Shown piece after piece: positions 1-9,285 of a DNA stretch of 40,624 nucleotides. Numbering within the stretch: the first letter of the stretch is position 1; each line of letters starts with the position of its first letter. A model generated the notes under the pieces. It did not search any database, was not told where the DNA came from, and saw nothing but the letters and a program-made list of their open reading frames with translations. Location: the NCBI GenBank assembly GCA_018829565.1, contig JAHJTW010000138.1, positions 1-40,624 on the forward strand, written 5' to 3'. The translations under genes and the position numbers were made by a program. The DNA comes from a bacterium (GTDB lineage Bacteria; Krumholzibacteriota; Krumholzibacteriia; LZORAL124-64-63).

Positions 1-65
1 ATGGTCAGCAGGCGATCCTGGGTGAAGTAATCGCTCAGACCGAGATCGATGATCGCCTGGAACAT
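1..65 (-). CDS. 5' end of a truncated CDS (MFQAIIDLGLSDYFTQDRLLT...); possibly a mechanosensitive-type channel, by DUF432 context only
   Basis: ATG one nucleotide after the DUF432 stop (TGACATG) with GGAGG upstream; runs off the window. Confidence 0.45.
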   Translation of the reverse strand, partial: MFQAIIDLGLSDYFTQDRLLT

Positions 66-66
66 G

Positions 67-885
67 TCAGTAACCTCCGCCCATCAGTCCGCTGAAGGCC
101 CGGGTCAGCAGCCCGCGCGGGGCCCGCTGCCGGGGGCCGCCGATCCTGCGGGTGACGCCCGCCTGGGCCGGCGGTCCGTCGCTCAGGTCCAGGGGCGCCT
201 CGTGCCTGCCGTCGGTGTGCTCCAGGGTCACCTCTTCGGTCCAGAGCTGCCCGTCCTCAGCCGCGAACAGCGACATGTGGGGCAAGGGCAGCAGCACCTT
301 CTCGATGGCCAGGTTCTGGGCGGCCCGGTTGCGGACGACCAGGGCCGAGATCGCGCGATGGGGTCGCCGGGGCAGGTTCTCCAGCCGCAGCCGGGCGGAC
401 GTCTGCAGGGCGTAGCACATCTCCCCGTCCCGGGTGGACGAACCGAACCAGGTGTCCGATGGGCGGAAGAGGGGTATTTGCAGGAACTCCCGGCGGTCCT
501 CGCCGACGGTCACCTGGAGCCACAGGATGGTGCTGATGTAGAGGGTCAGCTCCTCGCCGGGCGGCAGCAGGAACGGGGTGATGGGCTTGACCACCATCGG
601 CCGGTCGGCGGTCAGGGGCGTCAGGCTCACCAGGTCGGGCGTCCGGCGGAAACCCAGCCTGCTCGCGCCCTTCTCGGCCTCCGGAGGCTCGGGGACCCCT
701 CCGGTGAGGTCGCGCTCCAGGGTGGGATCGAGGGTGTCGTCCCCCGGCAGGCTGGCGAAGCGCCATTCCTGGTCGCCGTGGGTCAGCCAGAAGCGCATGG
801 GACCGATCTGCCAGAAGGCGGTCACACCGGGTTGTAGCAGGTAGTCGCCGAACCAGGCATCGGGGACGGCGGATCCGTTCGTCAT
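67..885 (-). CDS. DUF432-like protein
   Basis: 272 aa ORF (DAWFGDYLLQPG...PITPFLLPPGEELTLYISTILWLQV); same strand and close to corA. Confidence 0.6.
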   Translation of the reverse strand: MTNGSAVPDAWFGDYLLQPGVTAFWQIGPMRFWLTHGDQEWRFASLPGDDTLDPTLERDLTGGVPEPPEAEKGASRLGFRRTPDLVSLTPLTADRPMVVKPITPFLLPPGEELTLYISTILWLQVTVGEDRREFLQIPLFRPSDTWFGSSTRDGEMCYALQTSARLRLENLPRRPHRAISALVVRNRAAQNLAIEKVLLPLPHMSLFAAEDGQLWTEEVTLEHTDGRHEAPLDLSDGPPAQAGVTRRIGGPRQRAPRGLLTRAFSGLMGGGY

Positions 886-904
886 GAATGGGCTCCCGTT
901 GCGG

Positions 905-1969
905 TCACAGGTACTTGCGGCGGCGGAAGAAGGTCAGCATCCCGCCGGCGCACACGAGGATGAAGACCCAGAAGACGGGGTACGACCACTTCCAGGCCAG
1001 TTCGGGCATGTGCTCGAAGTTCATGCCGTAGATGCCGGCGAAGAAGGTCAGCGGGACGAAGATCGTGGCGGCGATGGTCAGGACCTTCATCACCTCGTTC
1101 ATCTTGTTGCTGATGCTCGACAGGTAGAGGTCCTGCAGGCCTGACAGCATGTCCCGGAAGGTCTCGACCGACTCGGCCACCTGGACGGTGTGGTCGTAGA
1201 CGTCGCGCAGGAAGGGCGACACCCGGTCCTGGATCAGGCCGGTTTCGGCCCGCCCCAGAAAACCGATCACCTCGCGCAGGGGCCAGACCGCCCGCCGCAT
1301 GAGGATCATCTCGCGCTTGTAATGGTGGACCAGTTGCAGATGCGTGGGGTCGGGGGTTTCCAGAAGTTCCTCCTCGAGGAACTCGATGAGTTCGCCCGCC
1401 CTCTCCAGGATGGTGAAGTAGTGGTCCACGACCGCATCCAGCAGGGCGTACGCCAGGTAGTCGGCGCCCCAGCCGCGGATGCGGCCCTTGCCGACGCGCA
1501 GCCGCTCGCGCACGGGTTCGAACACGTCTCCCGGTTTTTCCTGGAAGGAGATCACGAAATTGGGCCCCAGCAGCAGGCTGATCTGCTCGGAATGGATGTC
1601 GAAGGGGCCGACCGTCGCGCTCAGCATGTGGGTGACGATGAACAGGTACGCATCGTAGTCCTCGACCTTGGGCCGCTGGTGCGTGTTGACGATGTCCTCC
1701 TGGACCAGCGGATGGATGCCGAAGTGGTCGCTGATGACCTTGAGGGTCTCGATGTCGTGCAGGCCGTCGACGTTGATCCACGTGGTGCTGTCGGTGTCGC
1801 GGAAGGGGAGGCAGGCGGCGACGTCGGCGACGCGGCGCTCCTCGAATTCGCCGTCCTTGTAGTCGATGACGGTGATGACGACGTCGTCGGTCTTCTTCGA
1901 CCCGGTGAACTCGACGGTGCCCGGCGGCTGGGCGGGTTTGCGGGTCACCTTGCGGTACAGCTTGGCCAC
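905..1969 (-). CDS. corA: CorA-family magnesium/cobalt transporter
   Basis: C-terminal 'FFAGIYGMNFEHMPEL' (GMN signature) followed by the second TM; GTG start with AAGGAG upstream. Confidence 0.95.
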   Translation of the reverse strand: MAKLYRKVTRKPAQPPGTVEFTGSKKTDDVVITVIDYKDGEFEERRVADVAACLPFRDTDSTTWINVDGLHDIETLKVISDHFGIHPLVQEDIVNTHQRPKVEDYDAYLFIVTHMLSATVGPFDIHSEQISLLLGPNFVISFQEKPGDVFEPVRERLRVGKGRIRGWGADYLAYALLDAVVDHYFTILERAGELIEFLEEELLETPDPTHLQLVHHYKREMILMRRAVWPLREVIGFLGRAETGLIQDRVSPFLRDVYDHTVQVAESVETFRDMLSGLQDLYLSSISNKMNEVMKVLTIAATIFVPLTFFAGIYGMNFEHMPELAWKWSYPVFWVFILVCAGGMLTFFRRRKYL

Positions 1970-2087
1970 GGCTTGGCTCCTTCCGGATGATGCGATCCGT
2001 TTCCGACTGTACACGGACCCTGCCGGGCTGCGCAATGTTCTTTGGTCCGGATGCGGGCGGGAGCTACCTTCACCGCAGGAGGACCCC

Positions 2088-2432
2088 ATGCACGAGATGA
2101 CCATCGTCACCAGCATCCTGGCCATCGCCCGGGAGCGCGCAGCGGCCGCCGGGGCGACCGTCATCACCGCCGTCGAAGTCGAGGTGGGCCGCCTGGCCGG
2201 GGTGGAGATCCCCGCCCTGGAGTTCTGCTTCCTGGCCGCCCGGGGCCACGAAGTGGGGGAGCAGGCCGAGCTGGTGATCCACGAGATTCCCGGCCTGGGC
2301 CGCTGCCCCGCCTGCGCCGCCGAGTCGGCCATGGACTTCTACGCCGCGGTGTGCCCGAACTGCGGCAAGGCGGCCCTGGAGGTCGTCCAGGGCCGGGAGC
2401 TGAAGGTGCGTTCGATCCGGGTCGAGGATTAG
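2088..2432 (+). CDS. hypA: Hydrogenase nickel-incorporation protein HypA/HybF
   Basis: N-terminal MHEM, CPAC...CPNC zinc motif, 114 aa; AGGAGG upstream. Confidence 0.93.
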   Translation: MHEMTIVTSILAIARERAAAAGATVITAVEVEVGRLAGVEIPALEFCFLAARGHEVGEQAELVIHEIPGLGRCPACAAESAMDFYAAVCPNCGKAALEVVQGRELKVRSIRVED

Positions 2433-2453
2433 CGCCGGGATTCCCCGTTATTT

Positions 2454-3191
2454 TCATTCCCCCTGAAGCCACGCCTCCAGCAACGGCTTGTGCCCCGTCA
2501 GCTTGCCCAGCACCCGGTACCGGGATGCCGCCAGGACGGGCGAGGTCAGGGCGGGTTCGGAAACGGCGCAGGATGGGGGCACGTACGAGGCATGCAGGAA
2601 ACGGATCTCCCGCCCGTCGTGGACGATGAATCCCACATGGCAATCCAGACCCACGATGTAGAGGCCCGGGCCCCAATCCTCCACCGCCGTCACGAATCGC
2701 GCGATGGGAGCGTCGCTGAACCGCTTCACGGCGGTGCGGTCCACCAGGGCCAGAATGATCCGTTCGGAAGCCTGCTGGGCCAGGCGCACCCGTTCCAGCT
2801 TCACCCCGGCATCCCGTAGCAGGGTCGTCACGAAGTAGCCGCAGGCGATGGCCCCTTCGCCGGGCGTTTCGGTGGTCCCGTTGAAGTCCCAGGGGGTGCC
2901 GTACCAGTGAGGCGCCAGGCGGTCGGCAACCGCCTCCCGCAGCAGGTCGCCCGCGCGGGCGAGGACTGCTTGCTGGGAAACCTTGTTATCGGCGCCAGCC
3001 AGTTCCTGACGCAGGGCTTCTCTTTCGGCCTGCACCATTGAAATGGTTTCGGAGTAGATCTGGGGGCCTGGACCTGAGGGTGGAGGCTCCCCCTGAGCGC
3101 ATCCTGCAAGAATCAGGACGAGGAAACCCGCGTGGAGATGCCGAAACGAGGGTGAGATCAGAGGGTTGATGGATGTGGAAATCCTGATCAT
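2454..3191 (-). CDS. Predicted lipoprotein with possible NlpC/P60-like Cys-His peptidase fold
   Basis: Lipobox LILAGC; 'GAIACGYFVTTLLRDAG' and 'CHVGFIVHDG' resemble a Cys/His dyad. Confidence 0.55.
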   Translation of the reverse strand: MIRISTSINPLISPSFRHLHAGFLVLILAGCAQGEPPPSGPGPQIYSETISMVQAEREALRQELAGADNKVSQQAVLARAGDLLREAVADRLAPHWYGTPWDFNGTTETPGEGAIACGYFVTTLLRDAGVKLERVRLAQQASERIILALVDRTAVKRFSDAPIARFVTAVEDWGPGLYIVGLDCHVGFIVHDGREIRFLHASYVPPSCAVSEPALTSPVLAASRYRVLGKLTGHKPLLEAWLQGE

Positions 3192-3257
3192 TCCATTGAT
3201 ACACCGGGTTCAATCCAGGAGTTCCCGCACCCGGAAGCCGGCCCCGGAAAAACATGC

Positions 3258-3263
3258 TATAAT
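3258..3263 (+). promoter_or_regulatory. Possible -10 element (TATAAT) upstream of the secreted lipase-like gene
   Basis: Perfect TATAAT 32 nt before the ATG; no convincing -35. Confidence 0.35.
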
Positions 3264-3294
3264 AAGTCAAGTATTCAACCTCAAGGGGGAGACC

Positions 3295-5454
3295 ATGCCG
3301 ATCCGTCCGCTGCGCATTCTCATTCCGGTGCTGCTGCTGGCCTGCGTGGCGGCCGCGGCCGCCATGGGTACGTCCGATCCCGGCGCCCTTCCGCTGCCGG
3401 ACGTCACACCCAGCGGCATCCTCACGGACCGGGTCGTTCCCATGGCCCGGCTGGATGAACTCGACGGTTCGGCGAGCGCGCCGGCCGCCTCGGCTGCCCG
3501 CTGGCGCCAGACCCTGTTCGAGTTGCGGCGCGCCGCGGAGGAACCGGCGATGTGGCCGGATGTGGCCGAGGTCCGCGCCAAGGCCGCCCCGGGCGGCATT
3601 CCCCGGGGGACCGCGTCCTTCGGCCTGATCCACGCGGATTACGACCGGATGCTGGCCGACGGCAGCCTGGCCTTCGGCGAGGTCCTCGCCTTCGCGCCCC
3701 TGCGGCAGGACGTCTACGACGGGGCCGACCTGGCCTTCCGCCTGGAGGGCGCCTTCACCCTGGACCGCGGAACAGCCGCGATCACGGGCCTGCGTCTGGA
3801 CGCCGGCGACGGCCTCGGCCTGCGCGACTGGCCGCTCGGCAAGGATTTGCAGGTGTCCTACGCGACCGATGGCCGCAAGACCCTGGGCCTTGAGGCCGAT
3901 CTGAGCGACGGCCGCACGCTGCACGCCGCCGCGGTCCTCGACGTCCGCGCCCTGGTCACGCCCGATCCGACCGAGACCTGGCAGATCCAGGCGACCGAAT
4001 CCTACGGCGGCGCGTTCGGCAGCGGCCAGGCCTACGTGTACCTGGCGGATGGCCACGCCGCGGTGACCAACCCCGTCGTGGTGGTCGAGGGGTTCGACCT
4101 GGACAACACCATGAACTGGCCCGTCCTGTACGAGCTGCTCAACCAGGAGAACCTGCTGGAGGACATGCGGGCCGACGGCTTCGACGCCATCGTGCTCGAC
4201 TTCACCGAGGCCACCGATCCCATCCAGCGCAACGCCCTGGTGCTGACCGAGCTGCTGGCGCAGATCCGCGCCACGGTCGGTCCGGCCACGACCATGCCCC
4301 TGATCGGCGCCAGCATGGGCGGGCTCGTGTCCCGTTACGCTCTGCTCTGGCTCGAGGGCCAGGGCATCGATCACCAGGTGCGCACCTACGTCTCCTTCGA
4401 CTCGCCGCACCTGGGGGCCAACATCCCCCTGGGGCTCCAGTACTGGCTGTACTTCTTCCGCAACGAGTCGAGCGACGCGAAGATCCTGCTGGACAGCCTG
4501 GACAGCCCCGCCGCCCGGCAGATGCTGCTCTATCATCACCTCGGCACCAGCGGGACGACCGCCGGCAGCGATCCCCTGTTCGCCGAATTCTACGGCGATC
4601 TCGCCGCACTGGGCGGATGGCCGCAGAACGCGTACAAGATCGCCGTCTCCAACGGCAGCGGGATCATGGCGAACCAGGGGTTCAACCCCGGCGATCAGAT
4701 CATCCAGTATCGGCACCGCAGCTTCCTGGTCGACATCGACGGCAACGTGTGGGCGGTGCCCGACGGCGGCAGCGCGGTCATCTTCGACGGCATGCTGAAC
4801 AAGATCTGGCCCCTGCCCGACTCCTACCTCACGGTGACCGTGGCGGGCACGCAGCCCTGGGACGGCGCGCCTGGCGGCTTCCGCGATTCCATGGCCGAGA
4901 TGGACGCCACGCCCGCGCCCTACGGCGACATCATCGCCCTGCACGACAATCACTGCTTCATCCCCACGGTCAGCTCGCTGGCCCTGACTGGTGCTGGGCC
5001 GTTCTTCGACGTGGCCGGCGCGCCCGACCTGCTGTCCATGACCGGCTTCGACGAGGTCCACTTCCCGCAGGCCAACCAGGAGCACATCTTCGTCTCGCCG
5101 GAGAACAAGGTGTGGTTCATGGACGCGGTGGGGATGGGGGTGTCGGGGGTGGCCGATCGCGTGGGCCCGCCGGCTGCGGCGCGCTTGTTGCCTGCGTATC
5201 CCAATCCGTTCAACCCGCGGACGGTCCTGTCGTTCGAGGTCTCCCGGCCCCAGGCGGTCGACCTTGCGATCTTCGATGCGAGGGGGCGGCGGGTCCGCAC
5301 GCTCCTCGAGGGTTCGGCGGTTGGGGCGGGCACCATGACCCTGACCTGGGACGGGCGGGACGACGCCGGCCGCAGCGTGCCGGACGGCGTGTACTTCGCG
5401 CGGCTGGAGGCGGGGGAGGCCGTTTCGAATGCGGCCCTGACTCTCTTGAAGTAG
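3295..5454 (+). CDS. Secreted alpha/beta-hydrolase (lipase/esterase-like) with T9SS/FlgD-like C-terminal domain
   Basis: Signal peptide; GASMGG (GXSXG) nucleophile elbow; C-terminus YPNPFNPRTVLSFEV...DGVYFARLEAGEAVSNAALTLLK. Confidence 0.8.
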   Translation: MPIRPLRILIPVLLLACVAAAAAMGTSDPGALPLPDVTPSGILTDRVVPMARLDELDGSASAPAASAARWRQTLFELRRAAEEPAMWPDVAEVRAKAAPGGIPRGTASFGLIHADYDRMLADGSLAFGEVLAFAPLRQDVYDGADLAFRLEGAFTLDRGTAAITGLRLDAGDGLGLRDWPLGKDLQVSYATDGRKTLGLEADLSDGRTLHAAAVLDVRALVTPDPTETWQIQATESYGGAFGSGQAYVYLADGHAAVTNPVVVVEGFDLDNTMNWPVLYELLNQENLLEDMRADGFDAIVLDFTEATDPIQRNALVLTELLAQIRATVGPATTMPLIGASMGGLVSRYALLWLEGQGIDHQVRTYVSFDSPHLGANIPLGLQYWLYFFRNESSDAKILLDSLDSPAARQMLLYHHLGTSGTTAGSDPLFAEFYGDLAALGGWPQNAYKIAVSNGSGIMANQGFNPGDQIIQYRHRSFLVDIDGNVWAVPDGGSAVIFDGMLNKIWPLPDSYLTVTVAGTQPWDGAPGGFRDSMAEMDATPAPYGDIIALHDNHCFIPTVSSLALTGAGPFFDVAGAPDLLSMTGFDEVHFPQANQEHIFVSPENKVWFMDAVGMGVSGVADRVGPPAAARLLPAYPNPFNPRTVLSFEVSRPQAVDLAIFDARGRRVRTLLEGSAVGAGTMTLTWDGRDDAGRSVPDGVYFARLEAGEAVSNAALTLLK

Positions 5455-5498
5455 GGCGCGATACCATTCCGGATCGTCATACCGGCCGCCGGGCCAGC

Positions 5499-5567
5499 GG
5501 GACGTACTTCTTCCGGCTCGAGGCCGGAGGGCAGGCGGAGACGAAGCGGGCTGTTCTCGTCAAATGA
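5499..5567 (+). pseudogene. Remnant of a second T9SS-like C-terminal domain (GTYFFRLEAGGQAETKRAVLVK*)
   Basis: Reads as the canonical last strand of a T9SS-type CTD, but out of frame with the upstream lipase and with no start of its own. Confidence 0.6.
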
Positions 5568-5663
5568 TGAATCCCCGGAGGCCGGGGTCCATAACCGGTG
5601 GTGGATCTTCCTGGGGAACTTCTGGTTTGTAACGGCGGCGCACTTCATTTTGATCGTTTATCC

Positions 5664-5693
5664 ACCAGCTGGGTTCGTGCGAACCCAGCTGGT
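5664..5693. repeat. Perfect inverted repeat, 14-bp arms and 2-nt centre (ACCAGCTGGGTTCG-TG-CGAACCCAGCTGGT)
   Basis: Direct reading. Confidence 0.9.
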
Positions 5694-5819
5694 TCATAAA
5701 TATTCAAACCCCTGGGCTGGGCGGGCCCTACCTCGTTCCTGTACACCCGCACATTCCACTGGATTCTACACGGCAACCGAAATCGGACCGGGGCCGTTGC
5801 AGCGCGCCCTTTCCTTCCG

Positions 5820-5850
5820 AAAAAGGAGCGGCCCCCCGGGGGGCCGCTCC
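5820..5850 (-). terminator. Intrinsic terminator of the cytochrome operon (GGAGCGGCCCCCC|GGGGGGCCGCTCC then TTTTT on minus strand)
   Basis: 26-bp perfect palindrome plus T-run about 30 nt past the cytochrome stop. Confidence 0.8.
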
Positions 5851-5877
5851 ATTCCATCCCATTTAATCCCGCTGCGC

Positions 5878-7023
5878 TCAGCGCCTGACCCGGTCTCCCG
5901 GCTCGTCCGAGGGGAAGGACATGTCGTCGTGGCAGTCGGTGCAGACCGGCGGCTTCGACATGTTCATGTCCGCGTGGCAGTTGTCGCAGTCCAGGTCCAC
6001 GTGGTTCTCGCTCAGCTCCAGCCCGGTCACCCGGTGGTTGAACGACCCCACTTCCCAGTGGATGTGGCAGTCGGTGCAGGTGTGCGAGGGAGTGCGGAAG
6101 CTATCCGGATTCCCGTGGCAGACCGAACAGTCCTTGCCGGTGTGATAGGGCGCCAGATCCCAGCCGGTGGCCGCGGCGTGCTCGAACCGGGGCTGGGTGG
6201 TGGTGGAGTGGCAGAAGTTGCAGTCCCGCTCCATGTGGCAGGAGTTGCAGGTGGTTACGTGGTCGAACTTGACCCGCTCGTGCGTTCCGGTGTCGTGGCA
6301 CCGCTTGCAGCTGTCGCCGCGGTGGCAGTCCACGCAGGCCTGGCCGAACATCTCGACGTGGTCCTCGTGGTGGAAGGTCACCAGGGGAGCGTCCTCGTAC
6401 GTCGTCTCGTAGACGTACGTCGGGGTGGCGGTGATCATGGGGTGCAGGATGCCGATGATGTCGGTCGAATCCACGACGGCCGCGGCCGCCGAACCGTCGC
6501 TCTGCTCGTGGCAGAACCCGCAGGCGTTCTCGTGGCCCCAGTCACGATGGCAGTTGATGCACTGGCGGTGGTAGGCGCCCTTGAGGGCGGGCTGGCCGAG
6601 GTTGACCTCGTTGCTGTCGGGGTCATGGCACTCGCGGCAGGGCGGGATGACGCCGCTCCGTTCGGAGTAGTGATGGCAGTTCTCGCAGCCGCCGACCATG
6701 TTGGACATGGAGGCGTGCAGCTTGTGCGAGAAGATCACCGGCTTGTACAGGTTGGCCAGCTGGTCGATGATCACGATGTCCGGGCCCTCGTCGGCCTGGT
6801 GGTCTCCGTAGAAGTGGCTGCTGTGCCGCGGGCAGGCGGCCAGGCAGGGATCCTCCCCGGTGGGATGATCGCAGGAGTGGCAATCCCGGCAGTCCATCTT
6901 GCGAGGCTCCTGGACGTCTTGGGCGTTCGGCTGGGCGTGATGGGGGTCGGCCAGCTGATCCACCGCCCAGGCCGTCCCTGCGAACGAGCCGAGGACCAGG
7001 GTGATCAGGAAGAGCTTACGCAT
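5878..7023 (-). CDS. Periplasmic multiheme c-type cytochrome (cytochrome c3/Hmc-like)
   Basis: Signal peptide and 13 CXXCH motifs counted in 381 aa. Confidence 0.93.
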   Translation of the reverse strand: MRKLFLITLVLGSFAGTAWAVDQLADPHHAQPNAQDVQEPRKMDCRDCHSCDHPTGEDPCLAACPRHSSHFYGDHQADEGPDIVIIDQLANLYKPVIFSHKLHASMSNMVGGCENCHHYSERSGVIPPCRECHDPDSNEVNLGQPALKGAYHRQCINCHRDWGHENACGFCHEQSDGSAAAAVVDSTDIIGILHPMITATPTYVYETTYEDAPLVTFHHEDHVEMFGQACVDCHRGDSCKRCHDTGTHERVKFDHVTTCNSCHMERDCNFCHSTTTQPRFEHAAATGWDLAPYHTGKDCSVCHGNPDSFRTPSHTCTDCHIHWEVGSFNHRVTGLELSENHVDLDCDNCHADMNMSKPPVCTDCHDDMSFPSDEPGDRVRR

Positions 7024-8320
7024 GGTGGGCCCCTTTCTCCTCGGCGGGCAGGATGGGGAACAGGTAGACCCACGCCCGGTACACGAGGACCAGCAGGGCG
7101 ATCATGCCGACCGTCAGCATGATCTCGGTGATCGCGGGCACGTAGCGGTGGTCGGGGTAGACCGGCGTGTAGCCGATGATGAAGACGTTCAAGCGGTTCA
7201 GGGCGACCCCGAAGACCACCATGGCCGAGGCCGCGAACAGCCAGGCCGGCCGGCGACGCATGCGGTGGCTCAGCAGGATGGCCCAGGGCAGCACGACCCC
7301 GCCGACGATCTCGATCCAGTACATCACCGAGCGGCCGGTGAACTCGAACAGGTAGACGTACGCGTCCCGCCCGACCAGGTCGATGACCTTCGCCGCGAAG
7401 TAGATCGTCAGCAGGAAGGGGATGATGCGGCCCAGGGGGCTGAGCACGTTCATCTCGGGCGGGCGCCGGAACGACCGCGACGCGATCATGCCCTCGAAGA
7501 TGGCCATGGAAAGACCGACGGCGAAGGCCGACAGCAGGAACTGCAGAGGCAGGATGCTGGTGTGCCAAAGGGGGTGCAGCTTCGTCGGGGCGAGCGCCAT
7601 CAGCGTGCCGAGGGACGACTGGTGCGCGCAGGAGAGAACCACGCCCATGATGATGAAGAAGTTCATGACCTTGCCGAGGGTCCTGTCCAGGAACCGCAGC
7701 AGGCCGTCCACCGCGCCGTTCAGCCGGGCCAGCACCCCGGGCAGGTTCACGCGCCCGATGAACCGCTCGCACACGATGGGCAGAAACTCGATGTACAGCA
7801 CCGTCAGGTAGATGCAGACGCACATGCCGACCTCGAACAGGGCCGAGTTGCCCTGCCACATCGAGGGCACCAGCACGTGCCAGATGTTGTAGAAACGGCC
7901 CAGGTCCATGACCACGCCCAGGGCCACGAAGGTGTAGCCCAGCATCGCCGTCAGCAGGGCGGGCCGGACCACCGGGTGGAACCGCTCGTGGTTCAGGATG
8001 TGGGCGATGAAGGCGGTGGTGAAGCCGCCGGCCGCCAGGGCGACGCCGGTCGCCACGTCGATGGCGATCCAGATGCCCCAGGGGTACTGGGTGTCCAGGT
8101 TCGTCACCGCCCCGAGCCCGAAGAACAGGCGGACCATGATCATCGCCACGCCCATCAGGGCCAGGGCCGTCACGACGATGCTGCCCCGGGTGAAGAAGGG
8201 GACGTCGGTGTTGCCCCACAGGGGCGCGGCGTGTTCGTGGTGGGAGGAGGCCCGGGACCGGGTCCGGTCCGCCCCGGCCAGGGGCATGGTCGCCGTCCCT
8301 CCGGTGTGCGAGTTAGACAT
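7016..8320 (-). CDS. NrfD/HybB-family polytopic membrane subunit (quinone-interacting)
   Basis: Long hydrophobic ORF with NrfD/HybB-like TM pattern; overlaps both neighbours; adjacent to the HybA-like ferredoxin. Confidence 0.85.
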   Translation of the reverse strand: MSNSHTGGTATMPLAGADRTRSRASSHHEHAAPLWGNTDVPFFTRGSIVVTALALMGVAMIMVRLFFGLGAVTNLDTQYPWGIWIAIDVATGVALAAGGFTTAFIAHILNHERFHPVVRPALLTAMLGYTFVALGVVMDLGRFYNIWHVLVPSMWQGNSALFEVGMCVCIYLTVLYIEFLPIVCERFIGRVNLPGVLARLNGAVDGLLRFLDRTLGKVMNFFIIMGVVLSCAHQSSLGTLMALAPTKLHPLWHTSILPLQFLLSAFAVGLSMAIFEGMIASRSFRRPPEMNVLSPLGRIIPFLLTIYFAAKVIDLVGRDAYVYLFEFTGRSVMYWIEIVGGVVLPWAILLSHRMRRRPAWLFAASAMVVFGVALNRLNVFIIGYTPVYPDHRYVPAITEIMLTVGMIALLVLVYRAWVYLFPILPAEEKGAHHA

Positions 8321-9227
8321 GGTCGTCCTCCTTCTCCTTGCGCCTGTCGCCGGCGGATTTCATCAGGACGCTGAGCAATCCGAAGAGCATCACCGGTCCG
8401 GTGAAGCCCTTGAAGATGCCGTGCTGGATGGTCTCGGTGATCACGGGCGGAGCCTGCTCGGGCAGGACGGGCAGGTCCATTTCCTCGATGGGCCGGTCGC
8501 CGATCATCAGCCAGCTGGTCCCGCCCACCTCGTGCTCACCGTAGATGTGGTTGTGGTAGCGGCCGGGATCGTTCCGGATCCTGTTGCGGGCGATTTCCAG
8601 CAGTTCGCTGCGCTTGCCGTAGACCAGGGCCTCGGGGGGGCACATGTCCACGCAGGCGGGCCGCCGTCCCTCTTCCATGGTCCGCTCGAAACACAGGGTG
8701 CACTTCATCACCTTGGGGGTGAGCTTGTTGTGGTACTCGTAGGCGGGGATCTGGAAGGGGCAAGCCACCATGCAGTAGCGGCAGCCGATGCACTCCCAGG
8801 CGTCGTAGGTCACCGGCCCGCGGGGGTCCTTCTCCAGGGCGCCGACGATGCACGCCGAGACGCAGGCCGGATCCTCGCAGTGCATGCACTGGACCTTCAC
8901 GAACTTGGAGTTCTCGGTGCCCGCCGTAGCATCATAGAGAATAACGACGGTGAAGCTTTCGGCGTCGGGCCGCCGCATGTGTTCGAAGACGGACGCATCG
9001 TCGCACTGGGACAGGTCCCCGTGCGGCAGCCCGTTCTGCTCGGCGCAGGCCCATTCGCAGCGCCGGCAGCCGATGCAGATCGTCAGGTCGGTCAGGACGC
9101 CGACCCGGTCCGGATCCAGGTGCTTGCCGTGGTCGGCGCCCAGGGCGGCATCGACGCTTACCAGACCGGCGGCGGCCGTGGTCGCTGCGGTCCCGGTGAT
9201 CTTCAGGAAATCTCTCCGGCTGACCAT
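8313..9227 (-). CDS. Tat-exported 4x[4Fe-4S] ferredoxin subunit, HybA/DmsB-like, with C-terminal TM
   Basis: SRRDFLK Tat motif; CIGCRRCEWAC, CMHCEDPACVSAC, CIGCRYCMVACP, CTLCFERT...CVDMCP; overlaps the NrfD gene. Confidence 0.92.
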   Translation of the reverse strand: MVSRRDFLKITGTAATTAAAGLVSVDAALGADHGKHLDPDRVGVLTDLTICIGCRRCEWACAEQNGLPHGDLSQCDDASVFEHMRRPDAESFTVVILYDATAGTENSKFVKVQCMHCEDPACVSACIVGALEKDPRGPVTYDAWECIGCRYCMVACPFQIPAYEYHNKLTPKVMKCTLCFERTMEEGRRPACVDMCPPEALVYGKRSELLEIARNRIRNDPGRYHNHIYGEHEVGGTSWLMIGDRPIEEMDLPVLPEQAPPVITETIQHGIFKGFTGPVMLFGLLSVLMKSAGDRRKEKEDDHV

Positions 9228-9285
9228 GATCAACTCCCGTTTGCCGTGGCGCGGGTACTCTCCCGGGGACCATCGCCCTGGCGGT

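Noticed and set aside
2986-5085. 699-aa minus-strand ORF antisense to the lipase-like gene
   Set aside because: Repetitive G/R/Q/V-rich composition typical of a shadow ORF in high-GC DNA; the opposite strand encodes a clear alpha/beta-hydrolase.
5820-5850. 26-bp perfect palindrome as a novel site
   Set aside because: Explained as an intrinsic terminator: a T-run follows on the minus strand just past the cytochrome stop.
7001-8374. 457-aa plus-strand ORF opposite the NrfD gene
   Set aside because: Q/H/D-rich shadow; the minus strand is a hydrophobic NrfD-like protein overlapping its operon partners.
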